From Begonia masoniana (Eukaryota; Streptophyta; Magnoliopsida; Cucurbitales; Begoniaceae), in NCBI GenBank assembly GCA_022432975.1, contig CM039502.1, positions 2,842,375 through 2,906,374 of the forward strand: 64,000 nt of DNA, in the 5' to 3' direction. How positions within the stretch are numbered: position 1 is the first letter of the stretch; each line of letters starts with the position of its first letter. A model generated the notes under the pieces. It was not told the origin of the DNA, did not search any database, and was given only the letters and a program-made list of their open reading frames with translations. Made by a program: the position numbers and the translations under genes. Of the stretch, positions 1-10,938 are shown piece after piece.

Positions 1-3000
1 ACGGAGAGGGATATGGTGGCTATTTATAGAAAAACACAGCACATGCAACACAGAACTGGGTCTTATGTTGTGGAATTATTATTTTTGCTCCTATTATGTG
101 TAATTTGATGCAATTACCAGGTCAATCTTTCTTCTTCTTTGCTGAGTTTATAACAATTTTTGATGACATATTATACAGTTTAACGACTGGAATTCCTTTT
201 CAATTCAGGCTAAAAGGTTTATGGTGCGATAATAGTGGTGTAACAAAATAATAAAATTTTTAAAGATGTCTGTAATTACAGCAAATGAATCGAGTTAATA
301 GGCTTGAAACTGCACATGAATTCTTAATTGTAACTTATATTTTTGCTCTAATTTTTCTAGGTTTTATAGGTTGCCGTACGTTAATTCTCATGTGTTTTTA
401 TTTTTTATTGATTATAATTCGTCACATAAATTATGATGTTTTTTATTTTTTATTTTTTTGTGATTCACAATAGAGAATTTCAAAGTTCAAAAACCTCTCT
501 CCTGCTCTCCATTAGTGTTACTCCAATTCTACTTGAACTGCAAATGCAAATTAAGCAATGAAATTTTTTCTCACATTCCTTTATTTCTATATTTTTTTTT
601 CTCTTTCAATTTTAATATAATTTAAATCACAATTTATCAAACAATTAAAATTTCATAAATCAAGTCAATTTACCAAATAAATATAGTTATTGTTTTTTTA
701 CAGTTTATTATATTTACTCTCTTAAAAAATGTGTTAACTTTTCTATCAATAATTGGTATAATTGGATTGAATAAAATAAATTAATTATCTATAATTTATT
801 ACATAAATTGTACAAATCATTGTTTAACACGTCAGTCAATTTTTTAAAAGAGACTAAACATTACATTACTGTTAGTGATTCTTAAAAAAACACAACAATA
901 CCAAACTAGCCTTATTGGAATGGACTCCAAGAATCACGTTTTATCAAATTTATAGAGCAAGATGTAACATAGGTTGTGAATGCAACCAAGACTCACCGAA
1001 GGGAACTCAATCAATGTGCACGTTGCATGTGGCCCCAAATATAGACTATGTTTGAGTGCTATAATAGTGTCCATTGAATTTCTACAAATATATTACACTG
1101 CAATAAATGATCATTAAAGGGTTTCCTTTGAATTTTGACATTTCTGTCTTGGTTTCAGATTGAGTTATTTGTCTTCAATTGGTCAATGCACGCAAAACTT
1201 CAATTTTTTGGATTCTTGTGTGAATTATTTCTTTCACGCATTTGCTTTAAAAAGTTGTTTTCACAAACCATAATTTTGCATTTGTAAAACCCTTTTCCAA
1301 AAACATATTTCTTAGTTGTTTATAACCTGATTTTGATAAACTTCAGTTGCCATTTTTTTAAAAACATATAAATGAGGGTAGAAAGTCAATAATATGATGT
1401 TTATTCTTTTATTTTATTCTCTAAGCATATTTGACGTGTTAAATAATTGTTAACGCAATTAAATTGTCATTAATGTAATAAATTAAGTTCGTTTATTATA
1501 TTAATTACATCATTAATTATTTGACACATCATCAGCAAGTATGTTTATAGAGTAGAATAATATGTAAACATGATATTATTATGCATTTTTTAAAACAATT
1601 TTTTTCGCTGAATATTTATTAAAAGAAAAAATACATAAAGCCAAATGTAATTTGTATTTTAATTTCAAATATAATATATAATACTAGACCAAAATAAACT
1701 TTTTTTTTTAAATGTATATTTTTAAGACGGTAGAATAAGAAATAAAAGTAACATTATTCATTTGTACAAGAGTAATATTACATTTATTTTATTATTTTAA
1801 AATTTTAAAATATTAGCTGATTTGTAAATAACAAAATGTTGAGATTGAATTTATTGATAAATAGAATAAAATGGACAAGTGAGAGGAAGACTAAAATGGT
1901 CAGATCCCCCGTGATTGACGGCTGTCGATTTAAAGTAGCATTGCTGACGCCACTTTTACTAGTTTTCACTTTTATCCATACGCAAAGTTTAAACATAAGA
2001 AAATAAATAATTATTAATAAATATGATTAGATTAAAAATATGTACAACAGAAATTTAGACAGAAATAAATAAGTTGAAAAATTCAATGTCTCATATGGTC
2101 AAAATCATTCTATTAGTACCAACGGTAATAAAAGAGGGAGAGAGAAATAGTGTGGTCCAAGAATTAGTAGGGTCTTTATTTTTATTAGTCTTTTAACTTG
2201 TGATTATCTTGATCACACTCTAAAAAATAATTAAATTATTAAATATGTATTGAGGTCTTTCCTTAAAAAAATTAATTAATTAAATTGACAATTGAATGAG
2301 AGAAATGTCACGTTCAATAGTCATTTATATCGTAGCTGCTTTGTCAATTCACGGACTAATCAAAATATCAGAAGATGATCATGATTTGATTGATAAACTG
2401 ATTAGTCAATAATTAAGTTGATAAATCGAAATCAATGCCCACTTCCCAAAAATTAAAACTTAAATTTGATTATTTCTTGTGAAAATAAAAGTTAGAACCC
2501 AAAAAAAAATATTTTCAATTTCAATATTATCATTGTCGCTTCTAAGCATGTATTAAGTAATGTAATCTCAATTAGTATGTTAAATTAATATTGATTATTT
2601 AAGAATAAAGGTTAAGGCAATGTAGTCCGTTCTTGGGGTCGCTCCACGTTATGTCGTGTTCTTCTTGAGTTGTGACAATTGATATGGTAAGAAAAACAAA
2701 TTAGTTTGTAATTTTAAGTTACGCAATCGGTCAAAATTATCCATTGTTAAGATATCGATAGACAAAGAGAGCGTACGGACTTCATTTCTGTTAACGTAAA
2801 GATTAGAGTTGAGTTCTTACATCTTTAGTTGCCGTAAATTTTTGTTACAAATCGTAATCTCATTCCTGATGGTTGATGGGACCATTTTGGAAATTGAAAA
2901 GGCACTGCTACGCTTTGCTTCAATGAACTTAATTCATGTCCACTTATATTTTTAATCTCAGATGAACATAATTAACCACTTCTAAAAAACATTACTTAAT

Positions 3001-3260
3001 AATTATTTTAATAATATATAGTAAATATTAAATGCAATTTCACCATATAATTGAATTATATCTAAGAAGATAATACAAGTACATGACTGTTTATCAAAAA
3101 TAATTGCAGAGAAAGAAGATGATGGCAATAAAATAGAAACGCAATATTACAAAACGACAAATCTTTCTGTTTCTTTTTCAATTATTTTTTCATCTTTGCA
3201 GCTTCAAATGCAACGAAGAACAGCTGCAGACGGAAGAAATTGGAAACTGATCTTTAGATG
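1..3260. other. AT-rich intergenic DNA, no gene seen
   Basis: Very AT-rich sequence with many A and T runs and short open frames that have no recognisable family features. A frame open from base 1 stops near base 111 and could be the tail of a gene starting left of the window, but it has no motif that would support this. Nothing else can be assigned. Confidence 0.5.
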
Positions 3261-3533
3261 CTATTTGTTCTCGTAGAAAGTGGTGAGGTTTTTGAGAAGA
3301 TCGAGCTTGGCTTCGAGTAAGAAGATGTAATTTGCAGTGCGGTGGAATAAGCTTTCAAGGTCGTCATTTCCGTGGCGGCCGGGGATGATTCTCCGGAGCT
3401 GCCTAAGCTTTCTGTAAACGGGTGTTTTGACTGCCATCTTCTTGCTTTTGAGGAAGCTTATTTTCTGTTTTCTCTTCCTTCCACTCAGATTCACTTCCCC
3501 ACTTCTCCATTCAAATGAATGTATTGATCTCAT
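3261..3533 (-). CDS. Small HLH protein related to UPBEAT1 (atypical bHLH, no DNA-binding basic region)
   Basis: A single-exon gene read on the minus strand and ending in TAG at 3261-3263. The C-terminal half forms a helix-loop-helix: helix 1 around KLRQLRRIIPG, a loop with GNDDLE, then helix 2 around LFHRTANYIFLLEAKLDLL. The pattern of a Leu-rich helix, a Pro-Gly break and a 'TA.YI..LE.K' second helix is typical of plant UPBEAT1-like (bHLH151) and related small HLH regulators, which control growth and peroxidase genes through dimerisation. Two in-frame starts are possible. The ATG at 3533 gives 90 residues with a basic stretch (GRKRKQK and KSKK) before the HLH; the ATG at 3437 gives 58 residues. 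I prefer 3533 because the basic N-terminus resembles family members. A TATA box lies at 3665-3673, so the transcript leader would contain a long GA/CT microsatellite. The exact family member is uncertain. Confidence 0.7.
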   Translation of the reverse strand: MRSIHSFEWRSGEVNLSGRKRKQKISFLKSKKMAVKTPVYRKLRQLRRIIPGRHGNDDLESLFHRTANYIFLLEAKLDLLKNLTTFYENK

Positions 3534-3540
3534 TATGAAT

Positions 3541-3632
3541 GAGACAGAGAGAGAGAGAGGGGGAGAGAGAGAGAGAGCGAGAGAGAGAGAGAGAGAGAGA
3601 GAGAAGAAGAAGAAGAAGAAGAAGAAAACGAA
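3541..3632. repeat. GA/GAA microsatellite
   Basis: A run of GA dinucleotides with a few interruptions, passing into GAA trinucleotides near 3602. It lies immediately upstream of the 3533 start codon and downstream of the TATA box of the minus-strand HLH gene, so it should be transcribed as a CT-rich 5' leader. Its translations create spurious ORFs on both strands. Confidence 0.95.
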
Positions 3633-3664
3633 GGGATGGGGTTTAACTATCATTGGAGAAGATT

Positions 3665-3673
3665 CTTATATAG
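3665..3673 (-). promoter_or_regulatory. TATA box of the UPBEAT1-like gene
   Basis: On the minus strand the sequence reads CTATATAAG, a strong plant TATA box. It is about 130 bases upstream of the 3533 start codon. This is consistent with transcription starting near 3640 and with the microsatellite being part of the 5' UTR. Confidence 0.6.
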
Positions 3674-3726
3674 GCATCTCAAATCTCATCCACTTGAGAG
3701 AGAAAGAGAGAGAGCATGGGATTTAA

Positions 3727-6700
3727 GTATTTACATAACATTATAACACAATAAAATTTTAAAAGTAACGATATCAGATAAATTAGGAGAGATGAAAGAA
3801 TTTTAGTTTTAGAAATCGATTTAATTTTTTGTGAATATTACATTTGCATGTTCTTTAGTAGACAAATAAATTTATGGAACATTTTACTTTAATTAAATAT
3901 TAAATAGGCATGGAAAATTAGGATAATTAACAAAAAAAAAACGTTAAATTATGGGGTCACTAACGAATTCGTCTTTACACCATGTCTGTTAACAAACTCA
4001 CACTTAAATTATATTTTATTCACTAAGTGACCCTCAATAAGCTCCTGCTCATGAGGAGCAAGCTTCCGCCATCCAGTTTTTGTTAAATGGTTTAGGGGCT
4101 AGCTATTCGAGAACGGGCTCCTCGGTTTAATTTTTTAATGGTAACGAAAAACTGGATGACAAATGTAGAGTTTCTCGGTACTCCCAGTACAATATTGTAC
4201 GATTAGAGTTAGAGCCGCATGAATTTATTCTTGGAGTTAGTCCAAAACACATTGAACTAAGTAAGGAAAAAATATCTACTTATAAACCACTTAATTTCTA
4301 CTCTTACAAGAAATATGAGATTGTCCAACTTTACTGGTATGAGTTGGGACCTTACAATTAACAGAATCTTTGATCGTCCTTGTCTTCATATGTCGAACTG
4401 CCACAATGAAAGTCCGCTGAGAGTTATTTTGCTAATGGAGTATAGTTTAAGGGTGAATTTGTCAACAAACATAGTTTAAGGACGAATTTATAAATGACCT
4501 CATAGTTTTAAGGTTTTTTTTGTTAATTAATAAAAAATAACAATAATTTGATTTGAAATCAAAATAGAGCTAAACCGCGTGATATTTATTGTCATTGTTT
4601 TCCCAAAATTTGTAGAGACAAAGATCAACACGAATCTTAGAGCAACCTAGTTTAAAGTCTCAAAGAATTATTGAAATTCAATTCAATAATTAAACTCCAA
4701 ATATTTATTTAAATAAATTGGTCGTAACTAATGATTTGACATATTGATTTAAATCAATAATTAAAATTCATGGTAGTAATTAATAATTAAATTCAATTGG
4801 CCAAACCGTCTGTCTAAAAGTCTATTGATACTTAACTAAGTCAATCAGGTCAAAAGCATGTCATTCACGCATACAGCTTTTGTTTAATTTCACGTGACAT
4901 GGTAGTTTTACTATCAATACAATGGAGAAGAAAGGTATAATTATTTAGGTCATTGGATTCAAACTATGAAAATGATATTTTAAGAGAATCTCATACTCAT
5001 CCCTCGCAAAAGAAAATAATGATCATCGATGTTTCAATTCTCCCAAAGGGATAGTCATTCTCCTACTATATAGGCAGCTCGAAAAAATCATAAGAAGAAC
5101 CCCACAAATACACCTAGACATAAATATACGTATAGAGAGAGAGAGGACCTGCATGACGTTGTTAGCCTTCTCGTTGTAAAAGATAGAAAGATGTGAGAGA
5201 GAGAGCGAGTCAAATGGTTGTTGGATGTTGGGGATGAAGTTAATGCAGCACGTTCATAGATTGCAAAGATGGTTGTGGTGATTGGAGGGAGAGGCCAAAC
5301 TCATTTGACATTTCTAAACTCATAATTTTTGTCTCATCCTCCCATCCATTTATCATATCTCGCGTTATTATGTAGATCAATAACACTGATAAATTTGATG
5401 TGACCTGAATTCTAATTAGAGCAGACTGGTTCGGTTTACAATAGTAATTTCGTTTTGACTAGAATTAGGAATCTGGTTTAATGTATACATATATACTCGA
5501 AACATAAAATTTAATTGTATCTTGATTACTGATTAATGAATTTTTCTTTTGCCTGTAGTTTTTTTTTTTCTCTAAAAATGGTTTTGTGTGTAAATCTTGG
5601 CGTTCTTGTTTTTGCGTGTTTATTTTTTTTGTTTAATTATTAGCATTTGATTCTCAACAAATCCTATAACTTTGCTTTTTTTTTTCCCTTCTCAATTTTG
5701 TACTAAAAATCAGCACTTTCCATCCTATATCGAAGATTCAATCATTTTCCTCGTGAGTTTGAAAAATTCATAATAACACAACTTTGCTTCATATCCTCGA
5801 AAGGGTTGGTTGCATACTCGTGTTAGTTCTAACAGTTAATTATCCACCGTTTTGAAAAAAAAAAAAAAAAAATTAAAAGCTTTTTGGGTCATTTTTGTTT
5901 GATGGGTTCTTAAGGTTTGTTAAGTTAGAACATTGACCAAATGGACCTATTATGTCGTTGGACCCATAGCATAGACAACCTTTTGCTTCCAATGAAATTT
6001 CATTTTTTATCGGTAGATGCTACATGTGCATTCTAATTTGGCTCAACTCTTAGACTATCACCAGGATTAACAATTGCCTTCTTCATCTTAGCATTTATCA
6101 TTTGATCGAGGCGGGATGTGTTGATATTAGATATCTAGATTTAATGTCTTCAATTTGAATTAGTCTCTAATGTTTTTATTTTCCTCAAGATGCGTCTTGT
6201 TGGTTATTGTGTGTCCGAATCTTAGGATATCGTCCCAAAATTATGTCACGAGAACTTGTAGTCATCCACGATCATGATGTTTTAAATTGGGCAACTTATT
6301 TAATCCTAAGAATATAAGGCCTTATTTCACTTCTTTTTATTCTTGTTGGGCCAACCTCATTTAATTAAGATGACCCAAGCCCAAGCCTAGTTTTAGTTAA
6401 TATTGCAACTTAAGTGAAACAAAAAACGTCATCCTTTAAAATATTGATGTAATAAATTAATAATTAATAATTTATTAAATTACGTGTATTGCCTCATTTT
6501 TATTAAAACTATGATTAAATTCATCATCAATGTAGCTTCAACTATCCTTGAATGTCAAACGTCTGAGTGACCTTTGAATCAACTAGGCGAGTTAATTTGG
6601 TAATTAAGGAACTTAAAACTGCACTAATTACAATCTGCAAATGATTTAAAACATCAGATGAACATAACAAAAGAAATGGGGAAGATGAATCTTCTCAAAG

Positions 6701-6783
6701 CAAATAAGGTCAAATCCTCAAAAGCTAACTCTAGAAAACAAGAGGGTTGACTAATCAAATATTTACTAATCGGCAGAATCATC
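3727..6783. other. Intergenic DNA between the HLH and tetraspanin genes
   Basis: AT-rich DNA without a credible coding frame. There is a TATA-like CTATATAGG near 5069-5077 on the plus strand followed by GA-rich sequence at 5130-5220, but no ORF follows. A poly-A tract lies at about 5854-5872. The last part (6600-6783) is probably the 3' UTR of the tetraspanin gene. Confidence 0.45.
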
Positions 6784-7712
6784 TCACTTCCATTGAGGAT
6801 AATAGGCATTGTCCTCCCTGTTGTTCCTGAAAGCACAGCAGCCCACAGAGTAGACGATGATGAGGAAAATAAGGAAGACGATGTTGACGATGGCCACTTT
6901 CTTCCAATCGCTCTTTATGTTATCCAACAATCCAGCCTTGCATGATTGGCAGTTGAAGCACAAAACTGATGGATCGTTCTGCCATTGATTACAGTCGGTG
7001 TTGGTGAAATTTGTCGTCGCCGGCTTGCTCCAGTTGGTCGGACTTTCGTAGACGAAATTGCAGTCATTTGACGGCTTACAGCAACCAGACTAGATGATGA
7101 AATAAAAACAAATTATTATGGGTTAGAATCTATGGTTAAATCATTCAGAGTATGCAGGTGAGAAACTGAATCGACGATGGAGAAGAAGAAGACGAGAAAT
7201 CATACCTGAAGGGCAGACAAGTTCTCCTGATAAAACTCCTGGACCGTATCGTTAAGATACTTATTTTGGAAATCGGAGCAGACTTTCCCATCGATCAAAC
7301 AGCTCTTGATTTTGTTCCAGTTTTTAGTGCTGTTGACTCTCTTCTGCAACCAGTTGGAATAATCTCCGAGCCTGTACTCCTTGTACCCTTTTCCTGACAA
7401 AGCCTCGCCGGCTCCTTTATTGGTCACAGCAAATGCGAAAATGGTGAAGACGAAGAGGAGAACGATGAGAAGGAACATGACGAGGAGGTAAACCCAGAGG
7501 AGCCAAGAAACTCTGCAACAGGCGCCGATAAGACCGGCGAGGGAGACGATCATGAGAAAAATGCCGATGACGATGATCGGAACGTCTAGGAACTTCTCAC
7601 ACTCAGTTGTACCCTGTCTGCTCAGCCATATTCCGGCGCCGAGAATGGGGATCGAGAGAAGGAAAGTGATGAAGTTGAGTATACCTACGAGATTGTTGCT
7701 CACCCGAAACAT
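6784..7712 (-). CDS. TET8: Tetraspanin-8/9-like protein (plant tetraspanin, 270 aa)
   Basis: Two exons on the minus strand, 7712-7206 and 7089-6784, joined across a 116-bp GT-AG intron; the coding total is 813 nt. The protein has the four-helix tetraspanin layout. TM1 is at about residues 8-30 and TM2 at 44-66, ending in GACC. TM3 is at about 70-96. A large extracellular loop carries the plant GCCK motif at residues 171-174 just after the intron, plus further cysteines (CxxC.C). TM4 ends in GCCAF before the short tail. The single intron just before GCCK fits plant TET genes. Members are plasma-membrane organisers of tetraspanin microdomains, and TET8/9 mark extracellular vesicles. The start is the first ATG of the family-like N-terminus (MFRVSNN). 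The upstream in-frame ATG at 7799 is rejected because it lies upstream of the TATA box. Assignment to TET8 rather than TET9 is by general resemblance only. Confidence 0.92.
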
Positions 7713-7779
7713 CGTCAACGATTCAAGAAACAGAGGAAAAGAGAGATTAGAATGAAGAGAAGGAGGAAGATGAACTGAG

Positions 7780-7786
7780 TTATATA
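7780..7786 (-). promoter_or_regulatory. TATA box of the tetraspanin gene
   Basis: The minus strand reads TATATAA about 70 bases upstream of the start codon at 7712. This is the expected spacing for a short 5' UTR, and it argues against translation from the ATG at 7799. Confidence 0.6.
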
Positions 7787-7829
7787 CAATGTTGTCCACG
7801 CGCTTTACGGGTGTACGTATTCTTCTTCC

Positions 7830-9429
7830 GGGAAGTTTCCCTTCTTTTTTACCATTTATTTTTAGACGCGTATTTATTGGATTTGATTAAAAATAATTAT
7901 TTAATAATCTTATTAATTTGAATGTGAAAAGCAAGTAATTCCTTGCATTTCTTTTATTTCAATGACGTCTTTCGTGGGTTTTTTTCTACTGTATTTATAA
8001 TTTGATAATTTATTGATTTGAAAAAAGATTTGAAAGAGTCAATTTCAAATGAGGCAGGGAGCTTTGAACAGTGCCAACAACTCTTCTTAAATCGTGGCAC
8101 ATGAGCCTAACATCTATGACCCAAATGCACACATTTTTTGAATTTCAGGTAACAATATTTATAATTTTTATTTGTTCGCTGTACTTTAATAATAAAATAC
8201 TATAAAGTTAATCTTCTATATTTTGTAACATAGCTGTCAGTAATCCATAAATCCTCGTCCAACATGTTTTAAATACGACCTAAACATTAGATCTAGACAA
8301 GCTAAAAAATTGTCGATGCGTTTCCATTTGAATCTTAGTCTAATACAAAATAAGATGATTTTGAAATAATTAAAAATAAAATAAATGTTACGTTTATTCT
8401 CTTAAAATATTCGCTGACATGTCAAAATACTATATGAAGAAATTATTGAGTTAATAATCTCTAATTTAATATATATCCAAATAAATGAAAAAAAAAATTA
8501 TTTCATTGAAGGGAATATATCATTTTGTAATGAAAATAGAAAAATGATAACATAATAAAGTATTATAGAAAAGTAGAATTTTAACATATATTATATTCTC
8601 TTTAAATATTGTCACATTATTAATAGAGTCAACAAGGAAGGTATAAACTAAAAATAGACTCGTCCATGTCATTTTTCAATCATTTTATATAAATTGTTTG
8701 AACTCCCAAGGCAGTTTTTAAATAAGATTTGAAGGTATATTTAATTTTATTTAATATTATTATTCATTTTTCAATGTAGTCCATCTTATGGGAGGGGGCG
8801 GTCGCGCTCCCGTGAGTCACATTTCCTAAGGAACTGTGGCTTAAGAAACCGTGTGTTCCATGCCCAATCCATATTTCACGGTTCAATTCCAAAATTTTTA
8901 AATTATATATTAACTCTATTTTCGAAGTTTTAGTTGGATTTTGGACTGGTTTCAGGTATGGCCTGTGTTTTTTTTTTTTTTTTTTTTTTTTTTGGTTAGA
9001 AAGAATAAAAAAACTTATAGCACAATACGAGTTACATTTAGTGTACACCAATAGTGATGAATTGAAAATTTTATAAAAGAGTATACTACTCTTAATTTTA
9101 AACATGTTCTTAGAAGTACAACTAGAAATTATATTATTAAAATGTTTAATAATATGAAAAATAAACTAATTTCTTTTTTTTTTTTCAGACGCCCTTATAT
9201 GTCTATTTATATTATCTCTGATTTATGGAGCACACATAACGTTGTTATAAGCTATATTATTGTAACTTCTCATTTTATTAATAACTCTTGACACAAATAT
9301 TATTATTTATAGATATATTGTAGCAATATTGCTAAATATTCTATTAGAAATAGAATATAGCATAATTTTTTTATAATGTTAGTGCAAACGACGTTATTAT
9401 TTCTCGTTTTAAAATTATTTTCAATTAAA
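7830..9429. other. Intergenic, AT-rich
   Basis: No supported gene. There is a T tract of about 24 bases at 8970-8993. The short GC-richer patch at 8785-8880 has no recognisable motif. Sequence from about 8880 onward may already belong to the hAT relic that follows, but I could not find its left terminal repeat. Confidence 0.4.
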
Positions 9430-10200
9430 TACTATTCATGATTCTCTTTTTCATAGAAGATCTGTATGTCATATTTTGAATTTAGTTGTTAAAGTTGGTC
9501 TGATATATATATCGTCTCATATTGAATTATTTAGATCCACAATTTCTTATGTTATTGGATATAATTTAAGACAACAAAAATATAAAGATTTTTTTGTAAA
9601 ACTGCTTAACTTAAACAAAAAAAAATTAAAAATTGATGTAGATAATAGGTCGAATTCGATTTATTTAATATTGAAAAATGATAGGTTATATTAACAAGTT
9701 ATCTGTACCTTTATTAATGAAAAAACACAAAGTATTAATCTTGATAAATCTAGTTGTGATGTAACTAATACATTTCTTGATTTTTTAAAACTATTTTATA
9801 ATGCTACAGATGAATGTTCAAAAATTTATTATCTAACTTCACATCTTGTTCTCCTAATTTATGTAAACTTAACTTGTAGTTTTATACAATGTCAACAAAT
9901 AAATGAATTTAAAAATATACTAGATAAAATGAAAACAAAATTTAAAAAATATTAGTTTGACATTCCTCTTATTTTTTGTTATACATGCCTAATGGATCCT
10001 ATATATAAATTAATAGAAGTGTGTCTCATGATTAATAAAATTTCTACTAATTTATATGTTACTCTTTTATTTTTTAGTGATCAAATAACACATAAAATTG
10101 CTAGTTTATATTGTTTTTATAAATCTAAATATTCTAATATTATTAGTTCACGTTCTTCTTCACATTTTTGGTCTACATATGATAAAAATTTTGTGATTTA
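9430..10200 (+). pseudogene. Decayed hAT-superfamily transposase (RICESLEEPER/DAYSLEEPER type)
   Basis: Conserved hAT blocks can be read in order on the plus strand across changing frames. Near 9465 there is a block resembling the family's 'CxxHILNLVVKDGL' (here CHILNLVVKVGL). Near 9640-9690 there is a degenerate 'RxNSTYLMLK'-like block (RSNSIYLILK). At about 9740-10040 the DUF4413-like region contains FLDFLKLFYNATDECSK, then KFKKY followed by a TAG stop at the usual tryptophan position, and then CLMDPIYKL in place of the family's 'LDPRYKL'. The last open segment runs to the TAA at 10199-10201. At least one in-frame stop and probable frame changes make this a dead copy. The C-terminal dimerisation block is not visible. 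Confidence 0.72.
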
Positions 10201-10775
10201 ATAACACTTACACGATTTATTATAATTTTAATTAATTATTTTAGGGTTAAATTACAATAAATCATGCAAGTATTAGAAAATCACGCAAATTTCCATATTC
10301 TCTTCCCATGATTTGATCTACATATGGTAAAAATGTTGTGATTTTATGACACTTGTATGATTTATTGCAATTTTGATTAATTATTTTTAGGGTTGGTTTT
10401 TATGAATAGATGTGGGGTTTAAATAGGGGGAGAGAGGTCGGCCGATCCAGTTGGACCGGCTGGCCTCCTTGGGGTGGCCACTCTCTCAGTCAGGTCTATA
10501 AAGTTTAAATTGCTAATTTTCGAAACTTTGAGGTTATGACCGATGATTAGTAAAGTTTGAGGTTTTTTAAAAAAAAAAAAAACCGATAGTTTGAGATTTA
10601 AAATAATAATAATAAAAAAAACCTTAGTTTTAATAACTAAAATTTTAAAAAATATACATCAGCTCGTTAAGTTCGGCTCAACTTAGCTCGTTAATTTCGT
10701 AGCTCGCGAGCCATCTTTGGTTCAAAATTTTTTAGGGTCGACTCGTTAAGCTCGACTCGGCCGGCTAATTTAACA
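10201..10775 (+). mobile_element. 3' flank of the hAT relic with repeats shared with the 19-20 kb foldback element
   Basis: A direct repeat occurs twice, at about 10187-10246 and 10336-10392 (pattern: GATTT, T-rich, ACACTT, ACGATTTATT, TTTTAATTAATTATTTT). The same module recurs several times inside the 19172-20040 foldback repeat. A CTAATTTTCGAAACTTTGAGGTT block near 10514-10536 matches the outer end of that element. Sequence at 10665-10765 has clustered GCTCGTTAA/GCTCG motifs, which are common in subterminal regions of plant hAT elements. I infer a transposon end here, but no clean terminal inverted repeat or target duplication was found. Confidence 0.45.
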
Positions 10776-10938
10776 TATACGAGGGAGAGTGAGATTAAGA
10801 GTTCATTAAGATGCTAATAACTAATTACTTCTCAACTATTTGAGTAAATTGATCTCAATATAAGCTTTATTAATTAAAGAATTTAGAAGAAAGCTTCAGC
10901 AAAATGCTTTGAAGCATCCAATCAGAGAGACCTTAAGA

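Noticed and set aside
1..111. Frame open from base 1, ending VELLFLLLLCVI
   Set aside because: It could be the tail of an upstream gene, but a hydrophobic end without a motif is not enough to annotate.
3427..3726. 99-codon plus-strand ORF across the GA microsatellite
   Set aside because: Composed mainly of Glu-Arg and Lys repeats from the microsatellite; it is antisense to the HLH gene.
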